Shown here in pieces: positions 1 through 6,948 of a stretch of DNA of 31,060 nucleotides; within the stretch, counting starts at the first letter, position 1, and each line of letters begins with the position of its first letter. The notes under the pieces were generated by a model. That model was not told where the DNA came from and did no database searches. It worked only from the letters and a program-made list of their open reading frames with translations. Position numbers and translations under genes: made by a program. Source of the stretch: an uncultured Collinsella sp. (GTDB taxonomy: Bacteria; Actinomycetota; Coriobacteriia; Coriobacteriales; Coriobacteriaceae); contig UQJA01000010.1 in NCBI GenBank assembly GCA_900541285.1, positions 1 to 31,060 of the forward strand, given 5' to 3'.

Positions 1-198
1 ATCCGCGCCGCGACAAAAAGTGCCTTGTTGGGGGCCTGCCGTACACGTTTGGATAGGGGCGAGGACGATCCCGGCGCACGCCGACGTCCGCGACGGGCAA
101 AAGTCCCGCCCATCCCATGACGCCGCCCCCCACGCCGCCCGCGATGTGCTAGCGTTTGAGTGAACAAAACGAGCCCGCGCGGAAAGGAACCGGACCGT
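1..198. other. Window start: leader with no convincing gene
   Basis: This GC-rich stretch holds no convincing start-to-stop gene. One plus frame stays open from the window edge to the TGA at 161-163, but its translation is Pro/Ala/Arg-rich and I do not recognise it. It could be the tail of an upstream gene, or an untranslated leader. The purine-rich ribosome binding site for the first real gene is at 181-188 (GGAAAGGA). Confidence 0.4.
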
Positions 199-684
199 AT
201 GCAACGTGGAAGTACATCTCCGCTGTCTCGCGAGACCGATGCGCCCGAGACCATCGTCAAGCTGGAATGCGACATCGACGATGCGTCGCCCGAGGTACTC
301 GCCTACGCCGCCGACCGCCTGCGCGAGGCCGGTGCGCGCGAGGTGCACTGGCTGCCCGTCTATTGCAAGAAAGGCCGCCCCGGCTGGCAGCTGCAGGTAA
401 TCTGCGCCCACGAGGACATCGAGCGCCTGCAGACGATCATCTTTTTGGAAACCACGACCAATGGCATCCGTCGCCAGGTCATGGAACGCGTTTGCCTGCC
501 ACGCCGCTTTGAGCAGGTGACGACGCCATGGGGCGAGGTGTCCGTCAAGGTGGCCACCCTGCCCGACGGCAGCGAGCGTGCAGCGCCCGAGTACGAGGAC
601 TGCGCCCGCCTTGCCCGCGAGCACGGTGTGCCGCTCCAGCGCGTGATGCAGGCAGCACAAGCCGCGGCTCTGCAATTTGAGTGA
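199..684 (+). CDS. larC: LarC C-terminal domain protein (LarC2-like, nickel-pincer cofactor nickel insertion)
   Basis: The 161-residue product matches only the C-terminal half (DUF111 C-terminus, 'LarC2') of LarC. LarC is the CTP-dependent cyclometallase that inserts nickel into the pincer cofactor of lactate racemase. Visible family signatures are ECDIDDASPE (residues 23-32), CKKGRPGW (56-63) and PEYEDCARLA (130-139). Full-length LarC is about 400 residues, so the N-terminal LarC1 part is absent here. In Lactiplantibacillus plantarum LarC1 and LarC2 are separate frames joined by a programmed frameshift, and a LarC1 gene may lie just left of the window. I chose ATG 199 because GGAAAGGA sits 10 bases upstream. 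A GTG at 160 in the same frame is possible but has no good ribosome site. Genes for yfcE and mazG follow on the same strand, suggesting one transcript. The family call is firm; the function as a lone domain is uncertain. Confidence 0.8.
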   Translation: MQRGSTSPLSRETDAPETIVKLECDIDDASPEVLAYAADRLREAGAREVHWLPVYCKKGRPGWQLQVICAHEDIERLQTIIFLETTTNGIRRQVMERVCLPRRFEQVTTPWGEVSVKVATLPDGSERAAPEYEDCARLAREHGVPLQRVMQAAQAAALQFE

Positions 685-737
685 CACGGTCGGCGACGCG
701 CCACACCCACCCCATCAACCTCACCGAAAGGACCACC

Positions 738-1286
738 ATGAAATACCTCATCGCTTCCGACATCCACGGCTCGGCATACTGGACCGAGCGCCTCTGCGCC
801 GCCATTGAGTCCGAGCAGCCCGACCGCAGCGTCCTGCTGGGCGACCTGCTTTATCACGGTCCGCGCAACGACCTGCCGCGCGACTATGCTCCCAAGCGCG
901 TGATTCCGCTGCTCAACGCCCTAGCCGACCGCATCATCGCGGTGCGCGGCAACTGCGACGCTGAGGTCGACCAGATGGTCCTCGACTTCCCCGTCATGGC
1001 CGACTACGCCACGCTGTTTGACGAGACCGGCCGCGAGCTGTTCCTGACGCACGGCCATGTCTTTGGCGCCGGCATGCACAACAGCGTCGACCACGCGCCC
1101 GCGCTGCCCGAGGGCTCCGCGCTCGTCTACGGCCACACGCACATCAAGGTCAACGAGGAAAGCGCCGCGCACCCGGGCCTGTGGCTCTTCAACCCCGGCA
1201 GCGTGAGCATCCCCAAGGACGGCTCGCACAGCTACGGCATCTACGAGGGCGGCGCGTTCCGCCACGTGATCCTGGAGGAGGACTAA
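738..1286 (+). CDS. yfcE: YfcE-like metallophosphodiesterase
   Basis: The 182-residue protein is almost the length of E. coli YfcE (184) and carries the full calcineurin-type metal site: D8 and H10 in SDIHG, GD at 35-36, GNCD at 71-74, THGH at 104-107 and GHTH at 132-135, followed by NPGS (152-155), which is typical of the YfcE/MJ0936 family. Members are cytoplasmic manganese-dependent phosphodiesterases active on model substrates; the physiological substrate is not settled. ATG 738 is preceded by GAAAGGA and begins directly with the beta strand leading to the DxH motif, as in the family, so the longer frame reaching back to 681 is rejected. Its last codons contain the ribosome site for mazG, so the two are probably translationally coupled. 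It starts 53 bases after the larC-like stop. Confidence 0.88.
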   Translation: MKYLIASDIHGSAYWTERLCAAIESEQPDRSVLLGDLLYHGPRNDLPRDYAPKRVIPLLNALADRIIAVRGNCDAEVDQMVLDFPVMADYATLFDETGRELFLTHGHVFGAGMHNSVDHAPALPEGSALVYGHTHIKVNEESAAHPGLWLFNPGSVSIPKDGSHSYGIYEGGAFRHVILEED

Positions 1287-1288
1287 CC

Positions 1289-2149
1289 ATGGCGCAGCAT
1301 ATGGCTCAGCAAAATGCCGAGGGCTCGCGCGATCTGCCCACGCTGATAGACGCGTCGGCCGAGCTGCAGCATCTGGTGCAGACCATCTGGCGTCTGCGTC
1401 AGCCCGATGGCTGCCCGTGGGACCGCGAGCAGACGCACCGCAGCATCGGCAAGAACATGATCGAGGAGGCCTACGAGGCGCTCGACTGCATCGAGGCGGA
1501 CGACGCGGTTCACCTGCGCGAGGAACTGGGTGACGTGCTCATGCAGGTCGTGCTGCATGCGCAGATTGCTGCCGACGCCGGCGAGTTTACGCTGGCCGAC
1601 GTGGCGCGCGATATCGACGCCAAGCTCATTCGCCGCCACCCGCACGTGTTTGGCGATGCGGATGCCGAGAGCTCCGACGAGGTGCTCAAGATTTGGGACG
1701 AGGTCAAGCTTGCCGAGAAAGCCGCCAAGGACAAGGCCGTGGCGGCGGGCGAGGCCGCGCCCGAGGGTCTGCTCGATGGCGTGCCCACGCATCTGCCGGC
1801 GTTGATGCAGGCGCAGAAGGTGTCACGCAAGGCGGCCGCCGTAGGCTTTGAGTGGGAGACGGTCCAGGACGTGTGGGACGAGGTTGCCGAGGAGCGTGCC
1901 GAGTTTGAGGCCGAGGCCCCTGGCTCGCCCGAGCGCGAAATGGAGTTTGGCGATCTGCTCTTTGCCCTGGTCAACGTCGCGCGCAAGGAGGGTATCGACG
2001 CCGAGAGCGCCCTGCGCGCGAGCACGGCCAAGTTTCGCCGTCGCTGGGCTGCGATGGAACAGATGGCGGCCGATGCCCACGTTGATCTTGCCGAGCTTTC
2101 GACCCATGGGCTCAACGACCTGTGGGACGCAGCAAAGGCAGGGGAGTAA
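1289..2149 (+). CDS. mazG: Nucleoside triphosphate pyrophosphohydrolase MazG
   Basis: MazG hydrolyses (d)NTPs to NMP and pyrophosphate in the cytoplasm. It is a nucleotide-pool cleaning enzyme, and in E. coli it also lowers (p)ppGpp. The 286-residue product has two MazG repeats. The first carries CPWD (42-45), EEAYE (59-63) and EELGD (78-82), the EExxE/ExxD metal site. The second carries acidic clusters at 197-209, FGD (220-222) and KFRRR (248-252). Length is slightly above E. coli MazG (263) because of a charged Ala-rich segment around 140-165 between the repeats. The GGAGGAG ribosome site at 1274-1280 lies inside the end of yfcE, only two bases separate the genes, and a strong hairpin follows. 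Placement just before eno matches the actinobacterial order. Confidence 0.93.
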   Translation: MAQHMAQQNAEGSRDLPTLIDASAELQHLVQTIWRLRQPDGCPWDREQTHRSIGKNMIEEAYEALDCIEADDAVHLREELGDVLMQVVLHAQIAADAGEFTLADVARDIDAKLIRRHPHVFGDADAESSDEVLKIWDEVKLAEKAAKDKAVAAGEAAPEGLLDGVPTHLPALMQAQKVSRKAAAVGFEWETVQDVWDEVAEERAEFEAEAPGSPEREMEFGDLLFALVNVARKEGIDAESALRASTAKFRRRWAAMEQMAADAHVDLAELSTHGLNDLWDAAKAGE

Positions 2150-2153
2150 GACT

Positions 2154-2199
2154 GCGGGAACGACGGGCTGACACGCCTCATCGTTCCCGCTAAATTTTT
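2154..2199 (+). terminator. Rho-independent terminator after mazG
   Basis: A perfect 10-base stem, GCGGGAACGA (2154-2163) with TCGTTCCCGC (2181-2190), is followed by TAAATTTTTC. It lies five bases after the mazG stop and separates the larC-yfcE-mazG transcript from eno. Confidence 0.8.
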
Positions 2200-2220
2200 C
2201 GAAAAACAAGTGTATCCCTC

Positions 2221-2265
2221 GGCTAACTTAGGGCATAATGCAAAAAGTGCGACAAGGCTAACTTA
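2221..2265 (+). promoter_or_regulatory. Probable eno promoter region with a duplicated GGCTAACTTA motif
   Basis: A -10-like CATAAT is at 2234-2239 with no good -35 at standard distance. The decamer GGCTAACTTA occurs at 2221-2230 and again at 2256-2265, a 35-base period that brackets the presumed start of transcription. The motif resembles half of the DtxR/IdeR-type TTAGG..GGCTAACCTAA box, but only loosely. Promoter assignment is by position; a regulator is speculation. Confidence 0.35.
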
Positions 2266-2338
2266 CGGAGACGCACCGACGGTGCACAGTCGGCCAGTCG
2301 CTTGCATCAACTACGTTTCCAAGTGAGAGGGAGACAAC

Positions 2339-3628
2339 ATGAGTGACATTTTGGACGTCTACGGTCGTGAGGTGCTTGACAGCCGCGGCAACCCCACCGT
2401 CGAGGTCGAGGTCGTGCTCGAGGACGGTAGCTTCGGTCGCGCGATGGTGCCTTCGGGCGCTTCGACCGGCGCCTTTGAGGCATGTGAGCTGCGCGATGGC
2501 GACAAGGGTCGCTACCTGGGCAAGGGCGTTTCGCAGGCCGTCGAGCATGTCAACAACGAGTGCGCCGATGCCGTCGTGGGTCTCGATGCCTTCGACCAGC
2601 GCGCCGTCGATGCCGCGCTGATTGCCGCCGACGGTACGCCCAACAAGACCAAGCTCGGCGCCAACGCCATTCTGGGTGTGTCGCTGGCCGTTGCCCGCGC
2701 TGCGGCAGAGTCGGCGGGCCTGTCGCTGTACCAGTACCTGGGCGGCGTCAACGCCCACCTGCTGCCCACGCCCATGATGAATATCCTCAACGGTGGCGTG
2801 CATGCCGACAACAACGTTGACTTCCAGGAGTTTATGATTATGCCCGTGGGTGCTCCGAGCTTTGCCGAGGGCCTGCGCTGGTGCGCCGAGGTCTACCACA
2901 CCCTCAAGGGCGTGCTGCACGAGGCCGGCCTTGGCGGCGGCGTGGGCGACGAGGGTGGCTTTGCGCCCAATCTCAAGACCAATGCCGAGCCGTTCGAGTA
3001 CATCACCAAGGCCGTCGAGAAGGCTGGCTTTAAGCCCGGCGTCGACTTCATGTACGCCATGGATCCGGCGTCCACCGAGTTCTACAACGCTGAGACCGGT
3101 ATGTATGAGCTCAAGGGCGAGGGCGTGGAGTACACGAGTGCCCAGATGGTTGATTACTGGGAGAAGCTCGTTGACACCTATCCCATCATCTCCATCGAGG
3201 ACGGCATGGCCGAGGAAGACTGGGACGGCTGGGTCGAGCTTACCCGCCGCATTGGCAACAAGGTGCAGCTGGTGGGCGACGACCTGTTCGTCACCAACAC
3301 CGAGCGCCTCAAGAAGGGCATCGAGCTGGGTGCCGCCAACGCGATCCTGGTCAAGGTCAACCAGATCGGCACGCTCACCGAGTCGCTCGAGGCCATCGAG
3401 ACCGCCAAGGAGGCCGGTTACGCCTGCATCGTGAGCCACCGCTCCGGCGAGACCGAGGACTCCACGATCGCCGACCTGGTCGTGGGCGTCAACGCCGGCC
3501 AGATCAAGTCGGGCGCCCCGTGCCGCAGCGACCGTATCGCCAAGTACAACCAGCTCATCCGCATCGAGGACGAGCTTAAGGGCAGCGCGCGCTACGCCGG
3601 CAAGGCCGCGTTCTACAACATTCGCTAA
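2339..3628 (+). CDS. eno: Enolase (phosphopyruvate hydratase)
   Basis: Enolase converts 2-phosphoglycerate to phosphoenolpyruvate in glycolysis. The 429 residues match the usual bacterial length. Catalytic acid E205 is in GDEGGF (203-208) and the base K339 in ILVKVNQIG (336-344). Magnesium ligands are D242 (MDPAS), E287 (SIEDGM) and D314 (VGDDLFVTN), and the signature loop SHRSGETEDS is at 366-375. The substrate-loop residues SGAST (39-43) and NGGVHADNN (151-159) are also intact. ATG 2339 follows a purine-rich GAGAGGGAG. It is bounded by terminators on both sides, so it is probably transcribed alone, as expected for a highly expressed gene. No abnormalities were seen. Confidence 0.98.
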   Translation: MSDILDVYGREVLDSRGNPTVEVEVVLEDGSFGRAMVPSGASTGAFEACELRDGDKGRYLGKGVSQAVEHVNNECADAVVGLDAFDQRAVDAALIAADGTPNKTKLGANAILGVSLAVARAAAESAGLSLYQYLGGVNAHLLPTPMMNILNGGVHADNNVDFQEFMIMPVGAPSFAEGLRWCAEVYHTLKGVLHEAGLGGGVGDEGGFAPNLKTNAEPFEYITKAVEKAGFKPGVDFMYAMDPASTEFYNAETGMYELKGEGVEYTSAQMVDYWEKLVDTYPIISIEDGMAEEDWDGWVELTRRIGNKVQLVGDDLFVTNTERLKKGIELGAANAILVKVNQIGTLTESLEAIETAKEAGYACIVSHRSGETEDSTIADLVVGVNAGQIKSGAPCRSDRIAKYNQLIRIEDELKGSARYAGKAAFYNIR

Positions 3629-3700
3629 ACGGGCGAATTTGGCGAGGGGGAGGCTGACTCGGTTCCGCCTCGCCTTGGCTGGATGCCGCAAAGCGCTATG

Positions 3701-3732
3701 GGCGCTGGGCCATACGGCTCAGCGCCTTTTTT
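3701..3732 (+). terminator. Rho-independent terminator after eno
   Basis: An 11-base stem with one G-U pair, GGCGCTGGGCC (3701-3711) with GGCTCAGCGCC (3716-3726), has a four-base loop and a run of six T. A second hairpin without a T run, GGCGAGG...CCTCGCC, lies just upstream in 3641-3674. Confidence 0.88.
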
Positions 3733-3774
3733 ATGTCGAGCAAAGGCTGGCGAAGGCGGTGCGCGCGCTCGTGC

Positions 3775-3786
3775 TATAACTAGAAT
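3775..3786 (+). promoter_or_regulatory. Possible -10 region for the divIC-like gene
   Basis: TATAAC (3775-3780) and TAGAAT (3781-3786) lie side by side after the eno terminator and 38-49 bases before the ATG at 3824. No clear -35 was found, so this is a weak call based on AT content and position. Confidence 0.35.
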
Positions 3787-3823
3787 ACTTAGCGCAAACA
3801 AACCTCAACCGCACAAGGCGCAC

Positions 3824-4585
3824 ATGGATCAGATTTACGACAACAGGTACTATTCCGCCGGTTCGCGTGAGCCGTCGCCTCGCCGTGCGCGCACGGTGCA
3901 GCTCGGTGGGTCCGCCTACGCCGGCGCCGACCGCTCCACGCAGCGCCCGACAAGTACCTCGCGCCCCAATGCTCATGTGAATACTTTGGCAGATGGACCA
4001 GTGCGCCCGGCACGTTCGTCGCATGCGTCGCGTCCCTCGGCCCAGACGCACGACAGGTCGAGCAGGCCCTCGAGCCGTCTTTCGGGCTCGGACTTTATGC
4101 ACTACGCCAACGACAACGCGGTGGTCAAGGCGATCTACGACTTTACCCACGGTCCTCAGCGAGGGCTATTTATCGGCATCGTCGTTGCCCTGGTGCTCGT
4201 GAGCCTGTATTTCCCCGTGCGCGACCTGTACGTGGCAAAGCGTTCGAGCGATATCTTGGCCAAGCAGGTCGAGATTCGCCAGCAATACAATGATGAGCTG
4301 CAAAAAAGCGTCGACAAGCTGCTCTCGGAGGAGGGTATCAAGGACGCGGCATCCGAGGACCTGGGCCTGGTGATGCCCGGCGAGAAGAGGATTGAAGTGC
4401 AGGGCCTGGACGGCGATTCGGATGCCTCGTCGAGCCAGAAGTCGTCGAACGCCAAGAAGGCCAGCGAAGTTGCCAAGGAAATCGAAGAAGTCGGCAAGGA
4501 CGCGCCGTGGTACATCCAAGCGCTCGACATGCTGTTTGGGTTTAACGGCGTCGAGGGCCAGACGGTCGTGTCCAACGGCAAATAG
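3824..4585 (+). CDS. divIC: FtsB/DivIC-like septum formation initiator
   Basis: This 253-residue protein has the FtsB/DivIC layout: a long basic, Ser/Arg/Pro-rich cytoplasmic tail (1-110), one membrane span (about 114-133), a coiled coil (about 139-170), and the family's closing motif ASEDLGLVMPGE (176-187). FtsB/DivIC bridges FtsL and FtsQ/DivIB at the division septum. After the motif there is an extra acidic/Ser/Lys-rich part and a tail ending at 253, longer than typical. The start at ATG 3824 leaves the promoter-like AT stretch (3775-3790) outside; the open frame reaching back to 3683 would run through the eno terminator. Its position directly after eno and before a Ppx/GppA gene is the actinobacterial order. 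The ribosome site (AAGGCG) is weak. The family is recognised from topology plus motif rather than overall similarity. Confidence 0.82.
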   Translation: MDQIYDNRYYSAGSREPSPRRARTVQLGGSAYAGADRSTQRPTSTSRPNAHVNTLADGPVRPARSSHASRPSAQTHDRSSRPSSRLSGSDFMHYANDNAVVKAIYDFTHGPQRGLFIGIVVALVLVSLYFPVRDLYVAKRSSDILAKQVEIRQQYNDELQKSVDKLLSEEGIKDAASEDLGLVMPGEKRIEVQGLDGDSDASSSQKSSNAKKASEVAKEIEEVGKDAPWYIQALDMLFGFNGVEGQTVVSNGK

Positions 4586-4605
4586 CGCCCGGAGGGGAGC
4601 CCGCA

Positions 4606-5607
4606 ATGACAAATTGCAAACGCTATAAGGTGGCCGCGATCGACCTGGGAACGGTGTCGTCGCGACTGGTGTTGGCCCAGGTCGAGGGCGGGGCGATTGT
4701 GGAATCGTCCAAGCATACCGAGATTACCGACTTGGGTGAAGGCGTGGACGCGACGGGTCGCTTTTGCGAGGCGGCGGTCGAGCGCGTGCTCGCTGCATGC
4801 CGCATGTTTGTGGACGAGGCGCGTGCCTTTGGGGCCGCGTGCATTTGCACCACATGCACGAGCGCCGCGCGCGATGCATCCAATGCCGCACTGCTGCTGG
4901 ACGGTCTGCGTGAGCTGGGGCTCGAACCGCAGGTGATTCCGGGCGAGGTCGAGGCGCGCCTGACGTTTTTTGGCGTGGCGCACGACTTTGCCGGCGAGCG
5001 CATCATTGTTGCCGATTCGGGCGGCGGATCCACGGAGCTCGCAACGGGCGTCTATGCGCCGGAGCGTGGAGTCTTTGCGCTGGAGGGCACGCGTTCGCTG
5101 GACATCGGTTGTCGCCGTGTGACGGAGCGATTTTTCTCGGCACTGCCGCCCGCACGCGGCGAGCTTACTGCCGCTGCCGCGTGGGCGGGCGAGCAGTTCG
5201 CTGCCTATTTTGAGGGCCTGCCGAGCAATTTTGAGCGCGCCGAACGCTTGGTCGCAGTGGGTGGCACCGTCACCACACTCGTGGCGCTCGTTCATGAGCT
5301 GGAACCGTACGATTCGAGCTTTGTGCACCTGCGCGAGCTTTCGCTGGATCAGGTTTCGGCCGCTATCGAGCGCATGTCTGCGTTGGATGCGGACGGCATC
5401 GCCGCTCTACCGGGTGTACAGCCCAAACGCGCGGGCGTGATCTTGGCTGGTGCCGTGGTAATCCGCGAGCTTATGCGAGCCGGCGGCTACAAGACGCTCA
5501 CTGTAAGCGAGAACAGCTTACTCGCCGGCATGGCCGCCACCATCAACGAGGCTCTCGACGGTGCGACCCCCACCATCTCCTGGACCCCAGAGCTCAGCAC
5601 CCTCTAA
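4606..5607 (+). CDS. Ppx/GppA family phosphatase (exopolyphosphatase-like)
   Basis: Ppx/GppA enzymes remove terminal phosphates from polyphosphate or from pppGpp, using an actin-like ATPase fold. The 333-residue product is the short two-domain actinobacterial form, without the C-terminal HD-type domains of E. coli GppA. Motifs: phosphate-1 loop DLGTVSSR (13-20), CTSAARDASNA (84-94), catalytic acid region GEVEARL (113-119), phosphate-2 loop DSGGGSTEL (137-145), DIGCRRVTE (166-174) and AVGGTVTTL (217-225). The usual Asn of the first loop (GTNS) is Val17 here. A strong ribosome site GGAGGGGAG starts at 4591, and only 20 bases separate it from the divIC-like stop, so the two are probably co-transcribed. 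In many actinobacteria a DUF501 gene sits between them; it is absent here. Substrate choice between polyphosphate and pppGpp cannot be decided from sequence. Confidence 0.85.
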   Translation: MTNCKRYKVAAIDLGTVSSRLVLAQVEGGAIVESSKHTEITDLGEGVDATGRFCEAAVERVLAACRMFVDEARAFGAACICTTCTSAARDASNAALLLDGLRELGLEPQVIPGEVEARLTFFGVAHDFAGERIIVADSGGGSTELATGVYAPERGVFALEGTRSLDIGCRRVTERFFSALPPARGELTAAAAWAGEQFAAYFEGLPSNFERAERLVAVGGTVTTLVALVHELEPYDSSFVHLRELSLDQVSAAIERMSALDADGIAALPGVQPKRAGVILAGAVVIRELMRAGGYKTLTVSENSLLAGMAATINEALDGATPTISWTPELSTL

Positions 5608-5608
5608 A

Positions 5609-5679
5609 TAAGTTGCGGTGAAATAGTTCCTAAATAAGCTGGTAAACGGTATAAACAGGATCTATTCCACCGCAACTTA
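5609..5679. repeat. 71-base palindromic element with 18-base arms
   Basis: The left arm TAAGTTGCGGTGAAATAG (5609-5626) and right arm CTATTCCACCGCAACTTA (5662-5679) are inverted repeats with one mismatch. The 35-base centre is AT-richer than the surroundings. It starts two bases after the ppx-like stop codon and has no T run on either strand, so it is not a standard terminator. The form suggests a REP/MITE-type dispersed element; copies elsewhere cannot be seen in this window. Confidence 0.65.
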
Positions 5680-5696
5680 GAGCTCCGCCGGCGTGT

Positions 5697-5736
5697 AAAA
5701 GAAACGAGCCCGCATCCCCGGGGGACACGAGCTCGT
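5697..5736 (-). terminator. Terminator of the tRNA-Leu gene
   Basis: On the minus strand ACGAGC...GCTCGT (plus coordinates 5731-5736 and 5704-5709) encloses further pairing of CG/CG and GGGGA/TCCCC. It is followed by TTCTTTT (5697-5703). It lies just downstream of the tRNA. Confidence 0.7.
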
Positions 5737-5746
5737 AAAAGCCAAA

Positions 5747-5831
5747 TGGTAGGGGCGGTGGGACTCGAACCCACAATCCTTGCGGCGAGAGATTTTAAGT
5801 CTCCTGCGTATGCCAATTCCGCCACGCCCCC
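5747..5831 (-). tRNA. tRNA-Leu (anticodon UAA)
   Basis: Read on the minus strand it begins GGGGGCGTGGC, has the D-arm sequence GGAATTGGCA, the anticodon loop CTTAAAA (anticodon TAA), a class II long variable arm around CGCCGCAAGGA, the T-arm GGTTCGAGTCC, and a 3' acceptor CGCCCCT followed by discriminator A and an encoded CCA (5747-5749). Base 1 pairs with T as a G-U pair. The long variable arm and anticodon give leucine. An extended -10 (TGCTAGACT) lies immediately upstream. Confidence 0.93.
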
Positions 5832-5842
5832 GTGAGACTAGA

Positions 5843-5851
5843 AGTCTAGCA
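5843..5851 (-). promoter_or_regulatory. Extended -10 element of the tRNA-Leu gene
   Basis: On the minus strand TG-C-TAGACT (hexamer at 5843-5848) lies about 11 bases before the mature tRNA 5' end. Any -35 would fall in the end of the neighbouring gene. Confidence 0.45.
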
Positions 5852-5862
5852 CAAGCCGTCCG

Positions 5863-6486
5863 TTACGCGTTGACGGCCATCGAGTGTTGGCCCGACTTCT
5901 CCAGGAACTCCTGGAACTTGGCTTCGTCGCCCTTGTTCTTGTACTGCAGAGCCAACAGATACTCCAAGCGGCAGCTCTTGACCTTGTCGTCACCGGCCTC
6001 CTTGAGCATGCGCTCCAGCTCGGGAATGTCGTTGTGGCGCTTGAGGATCATCGTGTCGTACATCAGTTGGCATTCGTGTGCGACTGCCTCGGCCTGGCCG
6101 CCCTCAAAGCCTTTGATCTCGTGCAGCAGCTCCTTGGACTTTTTGCGGTCCTCCTGGCCAACGTAGTAGTTAAAGGCCTTAATCACCAGGTCGACGCGCT
6201 GCATCTTGGGCAGATTGAGTCCCAGCAGCAAATCGAACATCTCGTCGGCGCGCTTGTGGTCCTCGCGCAGCAGATAGGAGTTCAGGCGCAGGTAGTCGCG
6301 GTTATAGCGCGGGTACAGCATGCTGGTGAGTTTGCCATCGAGCAAACGATCGAACTCGTCCCACTGCTTGGCAGCCATAAGCTGTTGCAGGCGCTTAAAC
6401 GTGGTGCGTTTTTTTACGCTAAAGAACACCGATATGGCGATACAAATAATGACGACGGCGGTCCAGAGGGTGCGGGAATCGGGCAT
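5863..6486 (-). CDS. One-pass membrane protein with helical repeat-like cytoplasmic domain, function unknown
   Basis: The 207-residue product has an N-terminal membrane anchor (about residues 7-23), a basic KKR stop at 25-27, and then an all-helical region rich in Leu, Lys, Glu and Asp that looks like degenerate tetratricopeptide or Sel1-type helical hairpins (for example 34-50, 75-90, 115-127, 155-164). I do not recognise a named family. ATG 6486 is chosen because AAGGA stands 8 bases upstream and the hydrophobic anchor follows at once; the frame extends to 6597 but those extra residues read through the promoter. A perfect TATAAT is found about 55 bases upstream on this strand. The gene is single, with tRNA-Leu behind it. 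A scaffolding role at the membrane is only a guess. Confidence 0.7.
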   Translation of the reverse strand: MPDSRTLWTAVVIICIAISVFFSVKKRTTFKRLQQLMAAKQWDEFDRLLDGKLTSMLYPRYNRDYLRLNSYLLREDHKRADEMFDLLLGLNLPKMQRVDLVIKAFNYYVGQEDRKKSKELLHEIKGFEGGQAEAVAHECQLMYDTMILKRHNDIPELERMLKEAGDDKVKSCRLEYLLALQYKNKGDEAKFQEFLEKSGQHSMAVNA

Positions 6487-6541
6487 TTTAGAGTCCTTAG
6501 TCGCTCGTAAAGCGAGCGGTATGACAACACGTGCTAGATGT

Positions 6542-6571
6542 ATTATACGCGGCGTGCAAGCAAACTGGCAT
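6542..6571 (-). promoter_or_regulatory. Promoter of the one-pass membrane protein gene
   Basis: On the minus strand ATGCCA (6566-6571), an 18-base spacer and a perfect TATAAT (6542-6547) form a sigma-70 type promoter. The leader contains a small CGCTCG-TAAA-CGAGCG type hairpin around 6502-6518. Confidence 0.6.
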
Positions 6572-6649
6572 AAAAGCGCATCGAGGCCGAGCGCCATCGC
6601 TCGCTGCGGTACACTTACCTAAAGTAAACCATGAAGGGAGACATTACCT

Positions 6650-6937
6650 ATGAAGAAGATTGTTTTGGCTTGCGGTGCTGGCGCTGCTACTTCCACGCTC
6701 GTTGCCCAGAAGGTCGCCACCATGCTCGACGCCAACGGTTACGCCGACAAGTACGAGATCGTGCAGTGCGCCATCTCCGAGGCCAAGGACGTTTGCGACG
6801 AGGGCGCCGATCTGCTGATCGCCACCACCGTTGCCCCCGAGGGCCTTACCTGCCCGTACGTGAGCGGCGTGCCCTTCATGACCGGCATGAACCGCGTCGC
6901 TGCCGAGAAGGCCGTTCTTGACGTCATGGCTCAGTAG
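6650..6937 (+). CDS. PTS system EIIB component, galactitol type
   Basis: This 95-residue protein is a complete PTS_IIB of the galactitol (GatB) kind. Its phospho-accepting Cys8 lies in the P-loop LACGAGAATST (6-16), and the C-terminal region with TGMN (88-91) is family-like. EIIB proteins carry phosphate from EIIA to the sugar bound by the membrane EIIC. Neither EIIA nor EIIC is encoded anywhere in the window, so its sugar is unknown and it may work with distant partners or as a phosphorylation-state sensor. AAGGGAG lies 10 bases before ATG 6650. TACACT at 6610-6615 could be the -10. A VOC-fold protein follows after 11 bases, probably in the same transcript. Confidence 0.85.
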   Translation: MKKIVLACGAGAATSTLVAQKVATMLDANGYADKYEIVQCAISEAKDVCDEGADLLIATTVAPEGLTCPYVSGVPFMTGMNRVAAEKAVLDVMAQ

Positions 6938-6948
6938 GCGCTGACTGC

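Noticed and set aside
2258..3691. A 477-codon minus-strand frame across eno
   Set aside because: It is the antisense shadow of eno, a known effect of strong codon bias at high GC; its product is low complexity and eno is complete.
5604..5825. A 73-codon minus-strand frame over tRNA-Leu
   Set aside because: The frame reads through the tRNA and its terminator; the tRNA call explains the conservation.
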